Positions 9,181 to 17,725 of a stretch of DNA of 64,000 nucleotides are shown piece after piece; position 1 is the first letter of the stretch; the number at the start of each line of letters is the position of its first letter. The stretch covers positions 558,001 through 622,000 of the forward strand of contig CBDBBV010000002.1 of assembly GCA_965203265.1 (NCBI GenBank), given 5' to 3'. Below the pieces are notes generated by a model. That model was not told the origin of the DNA. It searched no databases and saw only the letters and a list, made by a program, of their open reading frames with translations. A program made the position numbers and the translations under genes. This stretch comes from JAHRAW01 sp965203265 (lineage in GTDB: Bacteria; Pseudomonadota; Gammaproteobacteria; Arenicellales; Poriferihabitantaceae).

Positions 9181-9220
9181 GCTGAGTGCCGCTGAGTGCC
9201 GCCGAGCGCCGCTGAGTGCC
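9181..9220 (+). repeat. 10-nt tandem repeat after rho
   Basis: Four near-identical 10-base units of GCTGAGTGCC (third unit GCCGAGCGCC) lie immediately after the rho stop codon and before rpmE. They are intergenic. They resemble, but do not equal, the 8-base GAGCGACT repeats at 34014-34037 and 55301-55324. Confidence 0.85.
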
Positions 9221-9299
9221 GATAGCGCCCAATCAGCCCTTGCACACCGCAGTCGTTCGTCATATCATCCGCGCCCACCCAGCCCTCCCGAAGAAATCC

Positions 9300-9503
9300 A
9301 TGAAATCAGGCATTCATCCGCACTATGCCGACACCAAGGTGGTGTGCGCCTGCGGCAACACTTTCGAGACCAAATCCACCCTCGGTGGAGACCTCCATGT
9401 GGAAATATGCTCGGCCTGCCACCCGTTCTACACCGGCAAGCAGAAAATTGTCGATACCGCCGGGCGGGTGGGCAAATTCAAGGCGAAATACCGGCGGCAT
9501 TAA
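9300..9503 (+). CDS. rpmE: 50S ribosomal protein L31 (zinc-binding type)
   Basis: A 67-aa ribosomal protein L31 with IHPHYADTKVVCACGNTF, ICSACHPFYTGKQ and a basic C-terminus KAKYRRH. The four zinc-ligand cysteines (CAC and CSAC) are intact, so this is the C+ form rather than the zinc-independent paralogue. ATG 9300 fits the family N-terminus MKSGIHP; the open frame extends upstream without homology. It follows rho at about 120 bases, with tandem repeats in between. Confidence 0.96.
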   Translation: MKSGIHPHYADTKVVCACGNTFETKSTLGGDLHVEICSACHPFYTGKQKIVDTAGRVGKFKAKYRRH

Positions 9504-9546
9504 TCCCGATCCCGATCCCGCCGCCGCCCCCTCGCATTCTCCGGGG

Positions 9547-9885
9547 ATGTTCCCGCTGGGCGCGAAGCGGATGCCGTCAGGCGTCCTCCCGCTATTCACA
9601 CTCCTTTCCCTCCTTCCCCTCCTGTGCGTCTCGCCGGGCTTCGGCATCCCCGCCGCCCGCGCTGATCAGGTTCCGGCGGCCACGGTCGATTTCGTCATCG
9701 ACGGCGATACCGTGATTCTCGACGGCGGCGAACGAGTCAGATTGATCGGCATCAACGCCCCGGAACTGGAAACCGAGGAGGCGCCGGCACAACCGTTCGC
9801 CGAGGAAGCGACCCGCGCCCTCGCCCAACTGGCGGAAAAACGAATGCACATCCGCCATCCCTTCATGCTGGAGACCGAGGTATGA
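9547..9885 (+). pseudogene. Truncated secreted staphylococcal-nuclease-like protein
   Basis: This reads as a hydrophobic signal peptide (PLFTLLSLLPLLCVSP) followed by the first half of an SNase domain: VDFVIDGDTVILDGGERVRLIGINAPE. That gives the calcium-binding Asp (DGDT) and the Arg and Glu equivalent to R35 and E43. The frame then ends after HPFMLETEV, so the second half of the fold, with the R87-equivalent arginine, is missing. The stop overlaps the hemL start (ATGA at 9882-9885), so it could still be translated and coupled to hemL. Starts at 9547 and 9571 are both possible. I read it as a decayed nuclease gene, but a functional short protein cannot be excluded. Confidence 0.6.
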
Positions 9886-11171
9886 CTGCCCAGATGAACG
9901 ACGACGACCGCTTTGCCCAAGCGAAACAGGTCATCCCCGGCGGCGTGAATTCGCCGGTGCGCGCCTTCAAATCCGTCGGCGGCACGCCGATTTTCATCCG
10001 TGCGGCCAAGGGCCCCCACATATTCGGCGAGGACGGCAGGCGCTACATCGACTATGTCGGCTCCTGGGGCCCGATGATCCTCGGCCACGCCGACCCGCGC
10101 GTCCGCCGGGCGGTCGAAAAATCTCTCCCCCACGGCATCAGTTTCGGCGCGCCGACCACGCTGGAAACCGATATGGCGCGCCTGCTGTGCACCCGCCTGC
10201 CGTGGGTGGAGCAGGTGCGCATGGTGAATTCCGGCACCGAGGCCGCCATGAGCGCGATCCGGCTGGCGCGCGGCTATACCGGGCGCGACGGCATCGTGAA
10301 ATTCGAAGGCTGCTACCACGGCCACGCCGACAGCCTGCTGGTCAAGGCGGGTTCCGGCGCATTGACCTTCGGCGTGCCCACCTCCCTCGGCGTGCCCACC
10401 GATCTGGCGCGCCACACGCTGACCGCGAGTTTCAACGACGCGGCCTCGGTGGAATCCATCTTCGCCCGTTGCGGCGAGCGCATTGCCGCGATCATCGTCG
10501 AGCCGGTGGCGGGCAACATGAGTTGCATTCCGCCGCGACCGGGCTTCCTCGAAACCCTGCGCCGGCTGTGCGACGACGCCGGGAGTTTGTTGATCATGGA
10601 TGAGGTGATGAGCGGTTTCCGCGTGGCGCCTCAGGGCGCGCAGGGCTTGTATGGGGTAACCGGCGACCTCACCGTCCTCGGCAAGATCATCGGCGGCGGC
10701 ATGCCGGTGGGCGCGTTCGGCGGCTGCGCCGAAATCATGGCCCTGCTGGCGCCGGATGGCGGCGTGTATCAGGCCGGAACCTTGTCGGGCAACCCGCTGG
10801 CCATGGCGGCCGGGCTGGCCACATTGAACGCCGTGGGTCAGGACGGCTTCCACGCCGCCCTCGAGGCGAAAACCGAGGCGCTGGTATGCGGCCTGCGCCA
10901 GGCCGCCGAGCGAGTTGGCGTGCCGTTGACGACCAATCGGGTGGGCTCCATGTTCGGCCTGTTCTTCACTGAAAAAAACGAGGTGAATTCCTTCGCCGAT
11001 GTGGCCGCCTGCGATGCCGACCGATTCGCCCGATTCTTCCACGGGATGCTGCAACGCGGCATCCATCTGGCGCCGTCTTCGTTCGAGACCGGCTTCCTCT
11101 CCGCGGCTCACGGCGATGAGGAAATCGAGCAGACCGTGTCCGCAGCACAAGCCGTATTCGCCCAATGGTAG
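9882..11171 (+). CDS. hemL: Glutamate-1-semialdehyde 2,1-aminomutase
   Basis: PLP-dependent enzyme of 429 aa that converts glutamate-1-semialdehyde to 5-aminolevulinate in C5-pathway heme synthesis. Visible motifs are IPGGVNSPVRAF near the N-terminus, MVNSGTEAAM, FEGCYHGHAD, LIMDEVMSGFR and the PLP lysine K268 in VLGKIIGGGMPVGAFGG. Length and motifs are complete. The start overlaps the stop of the truncated nuclease frame by 4 bases (ATGA), with purine-rich GGAGACCGAGG just upstream as ribosome-binding region. Confidence 0.97.
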   Translation: MTAQMNDDDRFAQAKQVIPGGVNSPVRAFKSVGGTPIFIRAAKGPHIFGEDGRRYIDYVGSWGPMILGHADPRVRRAVEKSLPHGISFGAPTTLETDMARLLCTRLPWVEQVRMVNSGTEAAMSAIRLARGYTGRDGIVKFEGCYHGHADSLLVKAGSGALTFGVPTSLGVPTDLARHTLTASFNDAASVESIFARCGERIAAIIVEPVAGNMSCIPPRPGFLETLRRLCDDAGSLLIMDEVMSGFRVAPQGAQGLYGVTGDLTVLGKIIGGGMPVGAFGGCAEIMALLAPDGGVYQAGTLSGNPLAMAAGLATLNAVGQDGFHAALEAKTEALVCGLRQAAERVGVPLTTNRVGSMFGLFFTEKNEVNSFADVAACDADRFARFFHGMLQRGIHLAPSSFETGFLSAAHGDEEIEQTVSAAQAVFAQW

Positions 11172-11254
11172 TTGGTAGGGTGTAGGGCGGCGGGCGGTTT
11201 TCATTTTCGCCGGATTGCCCTATAGTGCGGCGCACAGCGAACAGCGAACGCATA

Positions 11255-12373
11255 ATGCAAGACAACCCCATGTACCACGGCCTGATGATCTGGATCGGTG
11301 AAAATGCCTGGATCGCTCAGGTGTTCTTCGCCGTATTCCTCGCCCTGTTGTGCAGTTTCCTGTTGCGCCTCGCCCTGCGGCGGCTGCACCGCAAATTGCA
11401 GGCGACCGCAAACCCGTGGGACGACGCCGTGGTCTCCGCCATACAGGGGCCGGCTCGGTTGATGGTGTGGGTGGTCGGCTTCACCTTCGCCGCCGACATC
11501 ATCTACGCGCAAACTCAGGCGCCCCTGTTCAACGCGGTCGCGCCCATCCGTCAAGTCGGCGTGATCGGCGCCCTCGCCTGGTTCCTGCTGCGCCTGACTC
11601 GGCGGCTGCAGGAAAACCTCACCAAGCGCGTTCACGGCCACGGGGCGCGCATCGATGCCGCCACGGTGGACGCCATCGGCAAACTGCTGCGCGCCTCCAT
11701 CCTCATCACCTCCGGGCTGGTCGCCCTGCAGACGCTGGGTTTCAGCATATCCGGCATACTGGCCTTCGGCGGCATCGGCGGCATTGCCGTCGGCTTTGCC
11801 GCGCGCGACCTGTTGGCCAACTTCTTCGGCGGCCTCATGCTCTATCTCGACCGCCCCTTCGCGGTCGGCGACTGGGTGCGCTCTCCGGATCGGGAAATCG
11901 AGGGCATCGTCGAGGACATCGGCTGGCGGCTTACCCGCATCCGCGCCTTCGACATGAGCCCGGTGTACATCCCCAACGGCGTGTTCTCCACCATGGCTCT
12001 GGTCAACCCGTCGCGCATGACCCACCGGCAGATCTACGAAACCATCGGCATCCGCTATCAGGACGCGGACAAGATGGAGGGGATCGTCGCCGGAGTGCGC
12101 GCCATGTTGCTGGCGCATCCGGAGATTGATCAAACCGAACTGGCCATCGTCAACTTCAACCGATTCGCCCCGTCCTCTCTGGACTTCTTCGTGTATGCCT
12201 ATACGCGCACCACCGGCTGGGCGAAATTTCACGAGGTCAAGCAGGACATCCTGCTCAAAATCGGCGACATCATCCGCGCTCAGGGCGCCGAAGTCGCCTT
12301 CCCTACCTCGACCCTTCATCTGCCCGATGGGGTGCGCATCGCGCCGGGCGAATCGCCTACAATTACCGAATGA
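11255..12373 (+). CDS. MscS-family mechanosensitive ion channel
   Basis: Inner-membrane channel of 372 aa with several N-terminal membrane segments (for example IAQVFFAVFLALLCSFLL), then the pore-lining TM3 region GILAFGGIGGIAVGFAARDLL and the beta domain beginning NFFGGLMLYLDRPFAVGDWV, which are hallmarks of MscS/YbiO-type channels. It releases solutes on hypo-osmotic shock. The start at 11255 is taken as the first ATG; an in-frame codon at 11225 gives ten extra residues without support. Its stop overlaps the bolA-like start (ATGA at 12370). Confidence 0.9.
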   Translation: MQDNPMYHGLMIWIGENAWIAQVFFAVFLALLCSFLLRLALRRLHRKLQATANPWDDAVVSAIQGPARLMVWVVGFTFAADIIYAQTQAPLFNAVAPIRQVGVIGALAWFLLRLTRRLQENLTKRVHGHGARIDAATVDAIGKLLRASILITSGLVALQTLGFSISGILAFGGIGGIAVGFAARDLLANFFGGLMLYLDRPFAVGDWVRSPDREIEGIVEDIGWRLTRIRAFDMSPVYIPNGVFSTMALVNPSRMTHRQIYETIGIRYQDADKMEGIVAGVRAMLLAHPEIDQTELAIVNFNRFAPSSLDFFVYAYTRTTGWAKFHEVKQDILLKIGDIIRAQGAEVAFPTSTLHLPDGVRIAPGESPTITE

Positions 12374-12705
12374 ACACGCAATCCACGCAATCCACTATCG
12401 AGCGCAAACTGGGCGCCCTGAATCCGCAATTCCTGCGCGTGGAAAACGAAAGTCATCGGCACAATGTGCCGCCGGGGGCGGAATCGCATTTCAAGGTTAC
12501 CGTGGTGTCGGCGCAGTTCGACGGCAAGACGCTGCTCGCCCGCCACCGCGTGGTCAACGAGATTTTGTCTCAAGAGTTGTCGGCGGGCGTACACGCGCTG
12601 GCACTGCACACGATGACGCCGGACGAATGGCGCGACCGCGGCAACAGCGGCGGCGGGCGCGAGTCCCCGCCGTGTCTCGGCGGCTCCTCGGCTCAGAGGA
12701 AATAG
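12370..12705 (+). CDS. bolA: BolA family protein
   Basis: Small 111-aa protein with the BolA/IbaG fold: IERKLGALNPQFLRVENESHRH, the basic pocket and FDGKTLLARHRVVNEILSQEL, and the invariant histidine region VHALALHTMTPDEW. BolA proteins work with monothiol glutaredoxins in iron-sulfur trafficking and also affect transcription. It overlaps the MscS gene by 4 bases, implying translational coupling. The last 20 residues (Gly/Ser-rich) extend beyond the usual domain. The 215 bases to fhs hold no gene I can support. Confidence 0.9.
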   Translation: MNTQSTQSTIERKLGALNPQFLRVENESHRHNVPPGAESHFKVTVVSAQFDGKTLLARHRVVNEILSQELSAGVHALALHTMTPDEWRDRGNSGGGRESPPCLGGSSAQRK

Positions 12706-12920
12706 GCGCGGGTTTTCCGCTGCCTTTTCCTGTTTCCCGTTTCCCGTCCTTCGCTCGAACCGATGGCTCGCCGCATTCGTGCATTCGCCCATTGGCATTT
12801 GCGGGTTTTTCGGGCAAGATTGCGCCCCGCCTGCGGGCAGCCAATCTCCAGTCTCGTTGTCGGCCGGGTGTACCGAGCCGGCTTTCCCTCACCCTCACCA
12901 AGACTCGTTGAAGACCTCAA

Positions 12921-14600
12921 ATGTCAGATATAGAAATCGCGCAAAACGCGCCGATCAAGCCGATCACGGAAATCGCCGCCAAGCTGAATATCCCCGCCGA
13001 GGCGCTCTCCCCCTTCGGCCACACCAAGGCCAAGGTAGACCTGAACTACATCGACTCCCTCGAGGGGCGCGCCGACGGCAAGCTGATTCTGGTTACGGCA
13101 ATCACCCCGACCCCCGCCGGCGAGGGCAAGACCACCACTTCCGTGGGGCTTACCGATGGCCTCAATAATCTCGGCAAGCGCGCCATGGTGTGCTTGCGCG
13201 AGCCTTCTCTGGGGCCCTGTTTCGGCATGAAGGGCGGCGCCGCCGGCGGCGGTTACGCGCAGGTGATCCCCATGGAGGACATCAACCTGCATTTCACCGG
13301 CGATTTCCACGCCATCACCTCGGCGCACAGTCTGCTGTCGGCGCTCATCGATAATCACATCTACTGGGGCAATGAGGCCGGCATCGACACCCGCCGAGTT
13401 GCCTGGCGCCGAGTGGTGGACATGAACGACCGCTCCCTGCGGCAAATCACCACTTCCCTCGGCGGCGTGGCCAACGGCTATCCTCGGGAAGACGGCTTCG
13501 ACATCACCGTGGCCTCGGAAATCATGGCGATATTCTGCTTGGCGCGCGACCGGAGCGACTTGCAGGATCGTCTCGGCCGCATCGTCATCGGCTATACCCG
13601 TGAGCGCAAGCCGGTGCGCGCCGAGGCGGTGATGGCATCGGGCCCGATGACCGTGCTGCTCAAGGATGCCCTCGCGCCGAATCTGGTGCAAACGCTCGAG
13701 CACAACCCGGCATTTATCCACGGCGGGCCCTTCGCCAACATCGCCCACGGCTGCAACTCGGTCATCGCCACCCGCGCCGCCATGAAACTGGCGGACTATG
13801 TGGTTACCGAAGCCGGTTTCGGTGCCGACCTCGGCGCGGAAAAATTCTTCGACATCAAATGCCGCAGCGCCGGTTTGTCGCCGGATGCGGTGGTGCTGGT
13901 GGCCACCGTGCGGGCGTTGAAGATGCACGGCGGGGTGGCTCGAGACGATCTCGCGACGGAAAATTCGCGGGCGGTCGCGGCGGGCTGCGTCAACTTGACG
14001 CGCCACATCGAGAACATCAAATCCTTCGGCCTGCCGGTGGTGGTGGCGATCAACCGCTTCAGCGCCGACACCGCCGCCGAAATGGCGGCAGTGCGCGAGG
14101 CCACCGAAAGCTGCGGCGTCGCCGCCATCGAGGCCGACCATTGGGCGCAGGGCGGCGCCGGTACGCTCGAGCTGTCGCGGGCAGTGCTCGCCATGGCGGA
14201 CGGCGGCAGCGCCGCCGCCGCCGCCGACTTCCGCACCGCCTATCCGGACGACATGCCCATCTGGGACAAGATCAAGACCGTGGCCACCCGCCTATATCGC
14301 GCCGACGACATCACCGCCGATCAAAAAACCCGCAACCAGATTCAGGAATTGCAGGACGGCGGCTTCGGCAACCTGCCGGTGTGCATCGCCAAGACCCAGT
14401 ACAGTTTCTCCACGGATCCGAATCGCAAGGGCGCCCCCAGCGGGCACATCCTGCCGGTGCGCGAGGTCAGGCTTTCCGCGGGCGCGGGATTTGTGGTCGT
14501 GGTATGCGGCGACATCATGACCATGCCCGGCCTGCCGCGCGTGCCCGCGGCCAACCGCATTCGCCTCAACGACGCGGGCGAAGTGGAAGGATTGTTCTAG
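12921..14600 (+). CDS. fhs: Formate--tetrahydrofolate ligase
   Basis: ATP-dependent synthesis of 10-formyl-tetrahydrofolate from formate; 559 aa, full length. Visible are LILVTAITPTPAGEGKTTTS (the ATP loop), the conserved LREPSLGPCFGMKGGAAGGGYAQV split across the following strands, FTGDFHAI, and EAGFGADLGAEKFFDIKCR. It gives the cell an entry for formate into the one-carbon pool and fits with the demethylation genes at 20026 and 27077. The following gene panE is only 52 bases away, so co-transcription is possible. Confidence 0.96.
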   Translation: MSDIEIAQNAPIKPITEIAAKLNIPAEALSPFGHTKAKVDLNYIDSLEGRADGKLILVTAITPTPAGEGKTTTSVGLTDGLNNLGKRAMVCLREPSLGPCFGMKGGAAGGGYAQVIPMEDINLHFTGDFHAITSAHSLLSALIDNHIYWGNEAGIDTRRVAWRRVVDMNDRSLRQITTSLGGVANGYPREDGFDITVASEIMAIFCLARDRSDLQDRLGRIVIGYTRERKPVRAEAVMASGPMTVLLKDALAPNLVQTLEHNPAFIHGGPFANIAHGCNSVIATRAAMKLADYVVTEAGFGADLGAEKFFDIKCRSAGLSPDAVVLVATVRALKMHGGVARDDLATENSRAVAAGCVNLTRHIENIKSFGLPVVVAINRFSADTAAEMAAVREATESCGVAAIEADHWAQGGAGTLELSRAVLAMADGGSAAAAADFRTAYPDDMPIWDKIKTVATRLYRADDITADQKTRNQIQELQDGGFGNLPVCIAKTQYSFSTDPNRKGAPSGHILPVREVRLSAGAGFVVVVCGDIMTMPGLPRVPAANRIRLNDAGEVEGLF

Positions 14601-14652
14601 GCCCTCGCCCCGCGCCCTTGCCCCGCCTCGCGCGCCGCAGTCGGATGCCGAC

Positions 14653-15678
14653 ATGAAGGTATGCGTGGTCGGCGCCGGCGCCATCGGCGGATTCCTCGGG
14701 GCGCGTTTGGCTCGTGCCGGGCAGTCGGTGTCTCTGCTGGCGCGCGGTTCCCATCTCGCCGCCATCCGCGCCGGAGGCCTCAAGTTGATTCAGGACGGCG
14801 AGACGATCGTCGCCGAGGATGTGGTCGCTACCGATCATCTCGCCGAGCTGGGCGCGCAGGATGTGGTGCTGCTGGCGTTGAAATCCCATCAGATCGCCGC
14901 CGTGGTGCGGCAGTTGCCCGCCTTGTTCGGCGAGGACACCGTACTGGTCACCCTGCAGAACGGCATTCCGTGGTGGTACTTCCAGAACCTGGGCGGGCAA
15001 TCCGAATGCGCATCCGACTACGCCGGACGGACGATCGCCTCGGTAGACCCCGGCGGCGTGCTCGCCCGCGCCATCGACCCCGATGGGATTCTCGGCTGCG
15101 TGGCCTATCCGGCCGCGGTGGTTGCCGCGCCGGGCGTGATCCGCCACATCGAGGGCATCCGTTTCCCCGTGGGCGAGCTGAACGGCGCCGATTCCGAGCG
15201 CGCCAATCGGGTGGCGCGGATGTTCGTCGAGGCCGGCTTCAAATCGCCGGTATTGGCGGACATCCGCGCGGAAATCTGGCTGAAGTTGTGGGGCAACCTG
15301 TGCTTCAACCCGATCAGCGCGCTGTCCCACGGCACGCTGGAGGGCATCTGTAGATTCCCCCCGTCTCGGGCACTGGCGGCGACCATGATGCGCGAGGCGC
15401 GGGCGGTTGCGGAAAAACTCGGCATCGGTTTTCGCGTAACGCTGGAACGCCGCATCGAAGGCGCGGAAAAGGTCGGCAGGCACAAGACCTCCATGCTGCA
15501 GGATGTGGAGGCGGGCAAGCCGCTGGAAATAGACGGCATGTTGGGCGCGGTGATCGAACTGGCCGACATGACCGCAACCGAAGTACCGGCGCTACGCGCG
15601 ATTCACGCCTGCGTCAGCCTGCTGAGCGACACCATCGTGAAGGAGCGGGTCGCCATATCGGGCCGGCCCCTGAACTGA
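14653..15678 (+). CDS. panE: 2-dehydropantoate 2-reductase family (PanE/ApbA)
   Basis: NADPH-dependent ketopantoate reductase family, 341 aa. The Rossmann motif VVGAGAIGGFLGARLARAG is at the N-terminus, VLLALKSHQIAAV and TLQNGIPWW follow, and the helical C-domain has the conserved KLWGNLCFNPISAL. The expected reaction is ketopantoate to pantoate for CoA synthesis. Family members with other 2-oxoacid substrates are common in proteobacteria, so the exact substrate is open. It converges on the YHS gene with only 29 bases between stops. Confidence 0.85.
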   Translation: MKVCVVGAGAIGGFLGARLARAGQSVSLLARGSHLAAIRAGGLKLIQDGETIVAEDVVATDHLAELGAQDVVLLALKSHQIAAVVRQLPALFGEDTVLVTLQNGIPWWYFQNLGGQSECASDYAGRTIASVDPGGVLARAIDPDGILGCVAYPAAVVAAPGVIRHIEGIRFPVGELNGADSERANRVARMFVEAGFKSPVLADIRAEIWLKLWGNLCFNPISALSHGTLEGICRFPPSRALAATMMREARAVAEKLGIGFRVTLERRIEGAEKVGRHKTSMLQDVEAGKPLEIDGMLGAVIELADMTATEVPALRAIHACVSLLSDTIVKERVAISGRPLN

Positions 15679-15686
15679 ACCCGATT

Positions 15687-15702
15687 CGCCCCGCGCGGGG
15701 CG
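15687..15702. terminator. Perfect GC palindrome between convergent genes
   Basis: CGCCCCGCGCGGGGCG is a perfect 16-base palindrome lying exactly between the stop of panE (15678) and the stop of the YHS gene (15708, other strand). It could form a stem on either transcript and act as a shared barrier. There is no T-run on either side, so a classical intrinsic terminator is not proven. Confidence 0.45.
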
Positions 15703-15707
15703 TGGGA

Positions 15708-16166
15708 CTAATCCAGCACCGCAGGCCAGTTTTCGTCAGCCTCGACGATGAACCGCTCCTTGTCGGCACGCCATCTCTTGTTGATCTTCTTGTTGTAATT
15801 CAAGTACAGCTTGCCTTCGTGCAACGTCCACAACAGCGGATCGCCGCTGGCAACATTCCCCTGAGCGACCGCCCAAGCGCAATAGCCGCCGTATTGCGGC
15901 GCGTACTTTTCCGGGTCGCTGAGAAATTTGTCGAGATTCTCCTGACTGGCGAAATACCAGTCGGCGCCCATGTATTCTGTTTTCCAAGATTTCTCCCCCT
16001 TGCTGGGTTGGTCTTGGGTGAAGTAGGTGGTTACATCATAACCACCGGCGGCGGCACTGCTGAATCGCGCGGTGTAGATGGGGTCATCTTTGGCCCAGAC
16101 GGCACTCGGCAGCACCATCACAGCCAGCACGAGCAGCCAAGCCGGATTGCGTGGATAGTGTTTCAT
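15708..16166 (-). CDS. Secreted YHS-domain protein
   Basis: A 152-aa protein with an N-terminal signal peptide (WLLVLAVMVLPSAVWA, predicted cleavage after VWA) and a YHS domain in the mature part: GGYDVTTYF, SWKTEYMGADWYFAS, DPEKYAPQYGGYCAWAVA. YHS domains are thought to bind metal ions. Proteins of this shape are widespread periplasmic proteins of unknown function. ATG 16166 has GAGGAAG a few bases upstream; a much longer open frame to 17534 is only an antisense shadow of rmuC. Confidence 0.88.
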   Translation of the reverse strand: MKHYPRNPAWLLVLAVMVLPSAVWAKDDPIYTARFSSAAAGGYDVTTYFTQDQPSKGEKSWKTEYMGADWYFASQENLDKFLSDPEKYAPQYGGYCAWAVAQGNVASGDPLLWTLHEGKLYLNYNKKINKRWRADKERFIVEADENWPAVLD

Positions 16167-16261
16167 GGTCTTCCTCGTCGGGTAGTGAGTTGAGGGTTGC
16201 ACGGGGTAACAAGGGCGAGAATACACCCAGCGGGGGGAGGGCGCAATGCGGTGCACTGCGA

Positions 16262-17476
16262 TCATCCCGGCGGCAATTCCCGCGAAGTAGGGGAATCGGA
16301 AAGTGAAATGTCCTCGATTTTGTTCAGGGGTTTTTCCAGTTGGCGGGTGCGGGTGGTTGTCAGGTCTTTGAAGTCGGTTACCAAGCCTTCGATTCGGCGG
16401 CCCATTTTGTCCATTTGATCTACATATTTGCCCCATTGCGCGCGGAATTGTTCGACCAGATTCATCACTTCCGAGGCGCGTTCGTTCATGGCGAAATTGC
16501 GGGCGGCTTGGTGGATCAGCGAGAGTACCGCGTACAAGGTCAGCGGTGAGCACAGTAGTACATGATTTTCCAGCGCGTAATCCACTAGTTTGGAGTCTTC
16601 GCGGTTTATGAAGCCGTAGATGGACTCGTTGGGGATGAACAGCATTACATAATCCAGCGTTCCCTCGGCGGGGTTGATGTAGGCGCGCCCGGAAACCGCG
16701 TTGATGTGTTGTCGCACGGCTTTCAGGAATTCCCCCTTTTCCCGAGATTGCGCCTCTTCGCCGTCTGCGAAAAGATAATTCTCGTAGCGAGCGAGGGGGA
16801 ATTTCACATCCATGTTCAACTTCTTCTCTCTGGGCAGTAGGAAAGTGAAATCCGGGCGTTGGCCGGACTCGATTCGGCCTTGGCGGATGTAATTCAAATT
16901 TTCCTTGAGCCCGATAACCTGCAGTATGTCCTCCACCATGCGCTCGCCCCACTGCCCGCGTTCTTGGGAAGACGACAAAATTTCGCGCAGGCGGGTGGTA
17001 TTTTCGCTGAGCCGATCGGTGGCGTCTTGGTGGGTGGTAATGCTGGATTTCAATTTGGTCGATTGTTGGTGGATGAATTCCAGTTTGCCGTTCATGTCCG
17101 ACAGACTCTTGTCGATGAGTTTCTTTTTCTCGTCCAAGTCCTTTTCCGAGCTCTCCTTGAGGGACTTGAACTGCTCTCCGGCCTGCGCGAGGAAAGTTTT
17201 GGAATTGCGCTGGGCGATGTCGGCGGCCAGCGCCTTGAAGGCGTTTTCCATCTCCGCGCGAATTTCCGCCAAGCGATTTTTCTCCCGTTCGGCCTGACCT
17301 TGCAGGTCTTCCAGCCGGGTGCGAGCGGCGACTTCGGATTCCCGCGAGGCGCGCAGTTCCTCTTCCAGCCGGGCGATTTCCGCCGGATTCGTAGCGGCGG
17401 CGGATTTTGCGCGGAGAAACCAGCCGAGAACGATTCCGGCGGCGAGGCAGAGTACGGCGATGGCGGCTTCCAGCAT
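16262..17476 (-). CDS. rmuC: DNA recombination protein RmuC
   Basis: RmuC family, 404 aa: one N-terminal membrane segment (AAIAVLCLAAGIVLGWFL), a long coiled coil (about residues 30-160), then the nuclease-like core with ERGQWGERMVEDIL, RPDFTFLLP and KLNMDVKFP. The latter two form a PD-(D/E)XK-type arrangement. RmuC limits inversions at short inverted repeats in E. coli. The start at 17476 is preferred because AGGAG lies 6 bases before it, while it directly abuts the alternative ATG at 17482. Confidence 0.92.
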   Translation of the reverse strand: MLEAAIAVLCLAAGIVLGWFLRAKSAAATNPAEIARLEEELRASRESEVAARTRLEDLQGQAEREKNRLAEIRAEMENAFKALAADIAQRNSKTFLAQAGEQFKSLKESSEKDLDEKKKLIDKSLSDMNGKLEFIHQQSTKLKSSITTHQDATDRLSENTTRLREILSSSQERGQWGERMVEDILQVIGLKENLNYIRQGRIESGQRPDFTFLLPREKKLNMDVKFPLARYENYLFADGEEAQSREKGEFLKAVRQHINAVSGRAYINPAEGTLDYVMLFIPNESIYGFINREDSKLVDYALENHVLLCSPLTLYAVLSLIHQAARNFAMNERASEVMNLVEQFRAQWGKYVDQMDKMGRRIEGLVTDFKDLTTTRTRQLEKPLNKIEDISLSDSPTSRELPPG

Positions 17477-17725
17477 GTTCATCTCCTGAATGGGGCGGGC
17501 GCAAATTGTAGCAACGGCGCGCGTTCGGTGGCAACCGTTTTTACGATGTCAATACATTCCGGACTCCGGATGATTTTCCGCGATGAACTGCACGGGCGTT
17601 CGGAAGTTAGGAAATCCGCAGCACAGATTTCGCATTTGCGTATCATTTGGTGTGAGTAATTGCTCTGGCGCACGCAAAAGGGCTTGGTGGATCGATTGGC
17701 TAGCGCCGCCGGACGCCTGAACATA

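Noticed and set aside
15708..17534. A 608-codon open frame on the minus strand covering both the YHS gene and rmuC
   Set aside because: Only the last 152 codons have a recognisable protein (signal peptide plus YHS). The rest is a shadow of rmuC in another frame.
17483..17725. An 81-codon minus-strand frame between rmuC and the FRG gene
   Set aside because: No ribosome-binding site, no family resemblance, and composition like the surrounding non-coding DNA.
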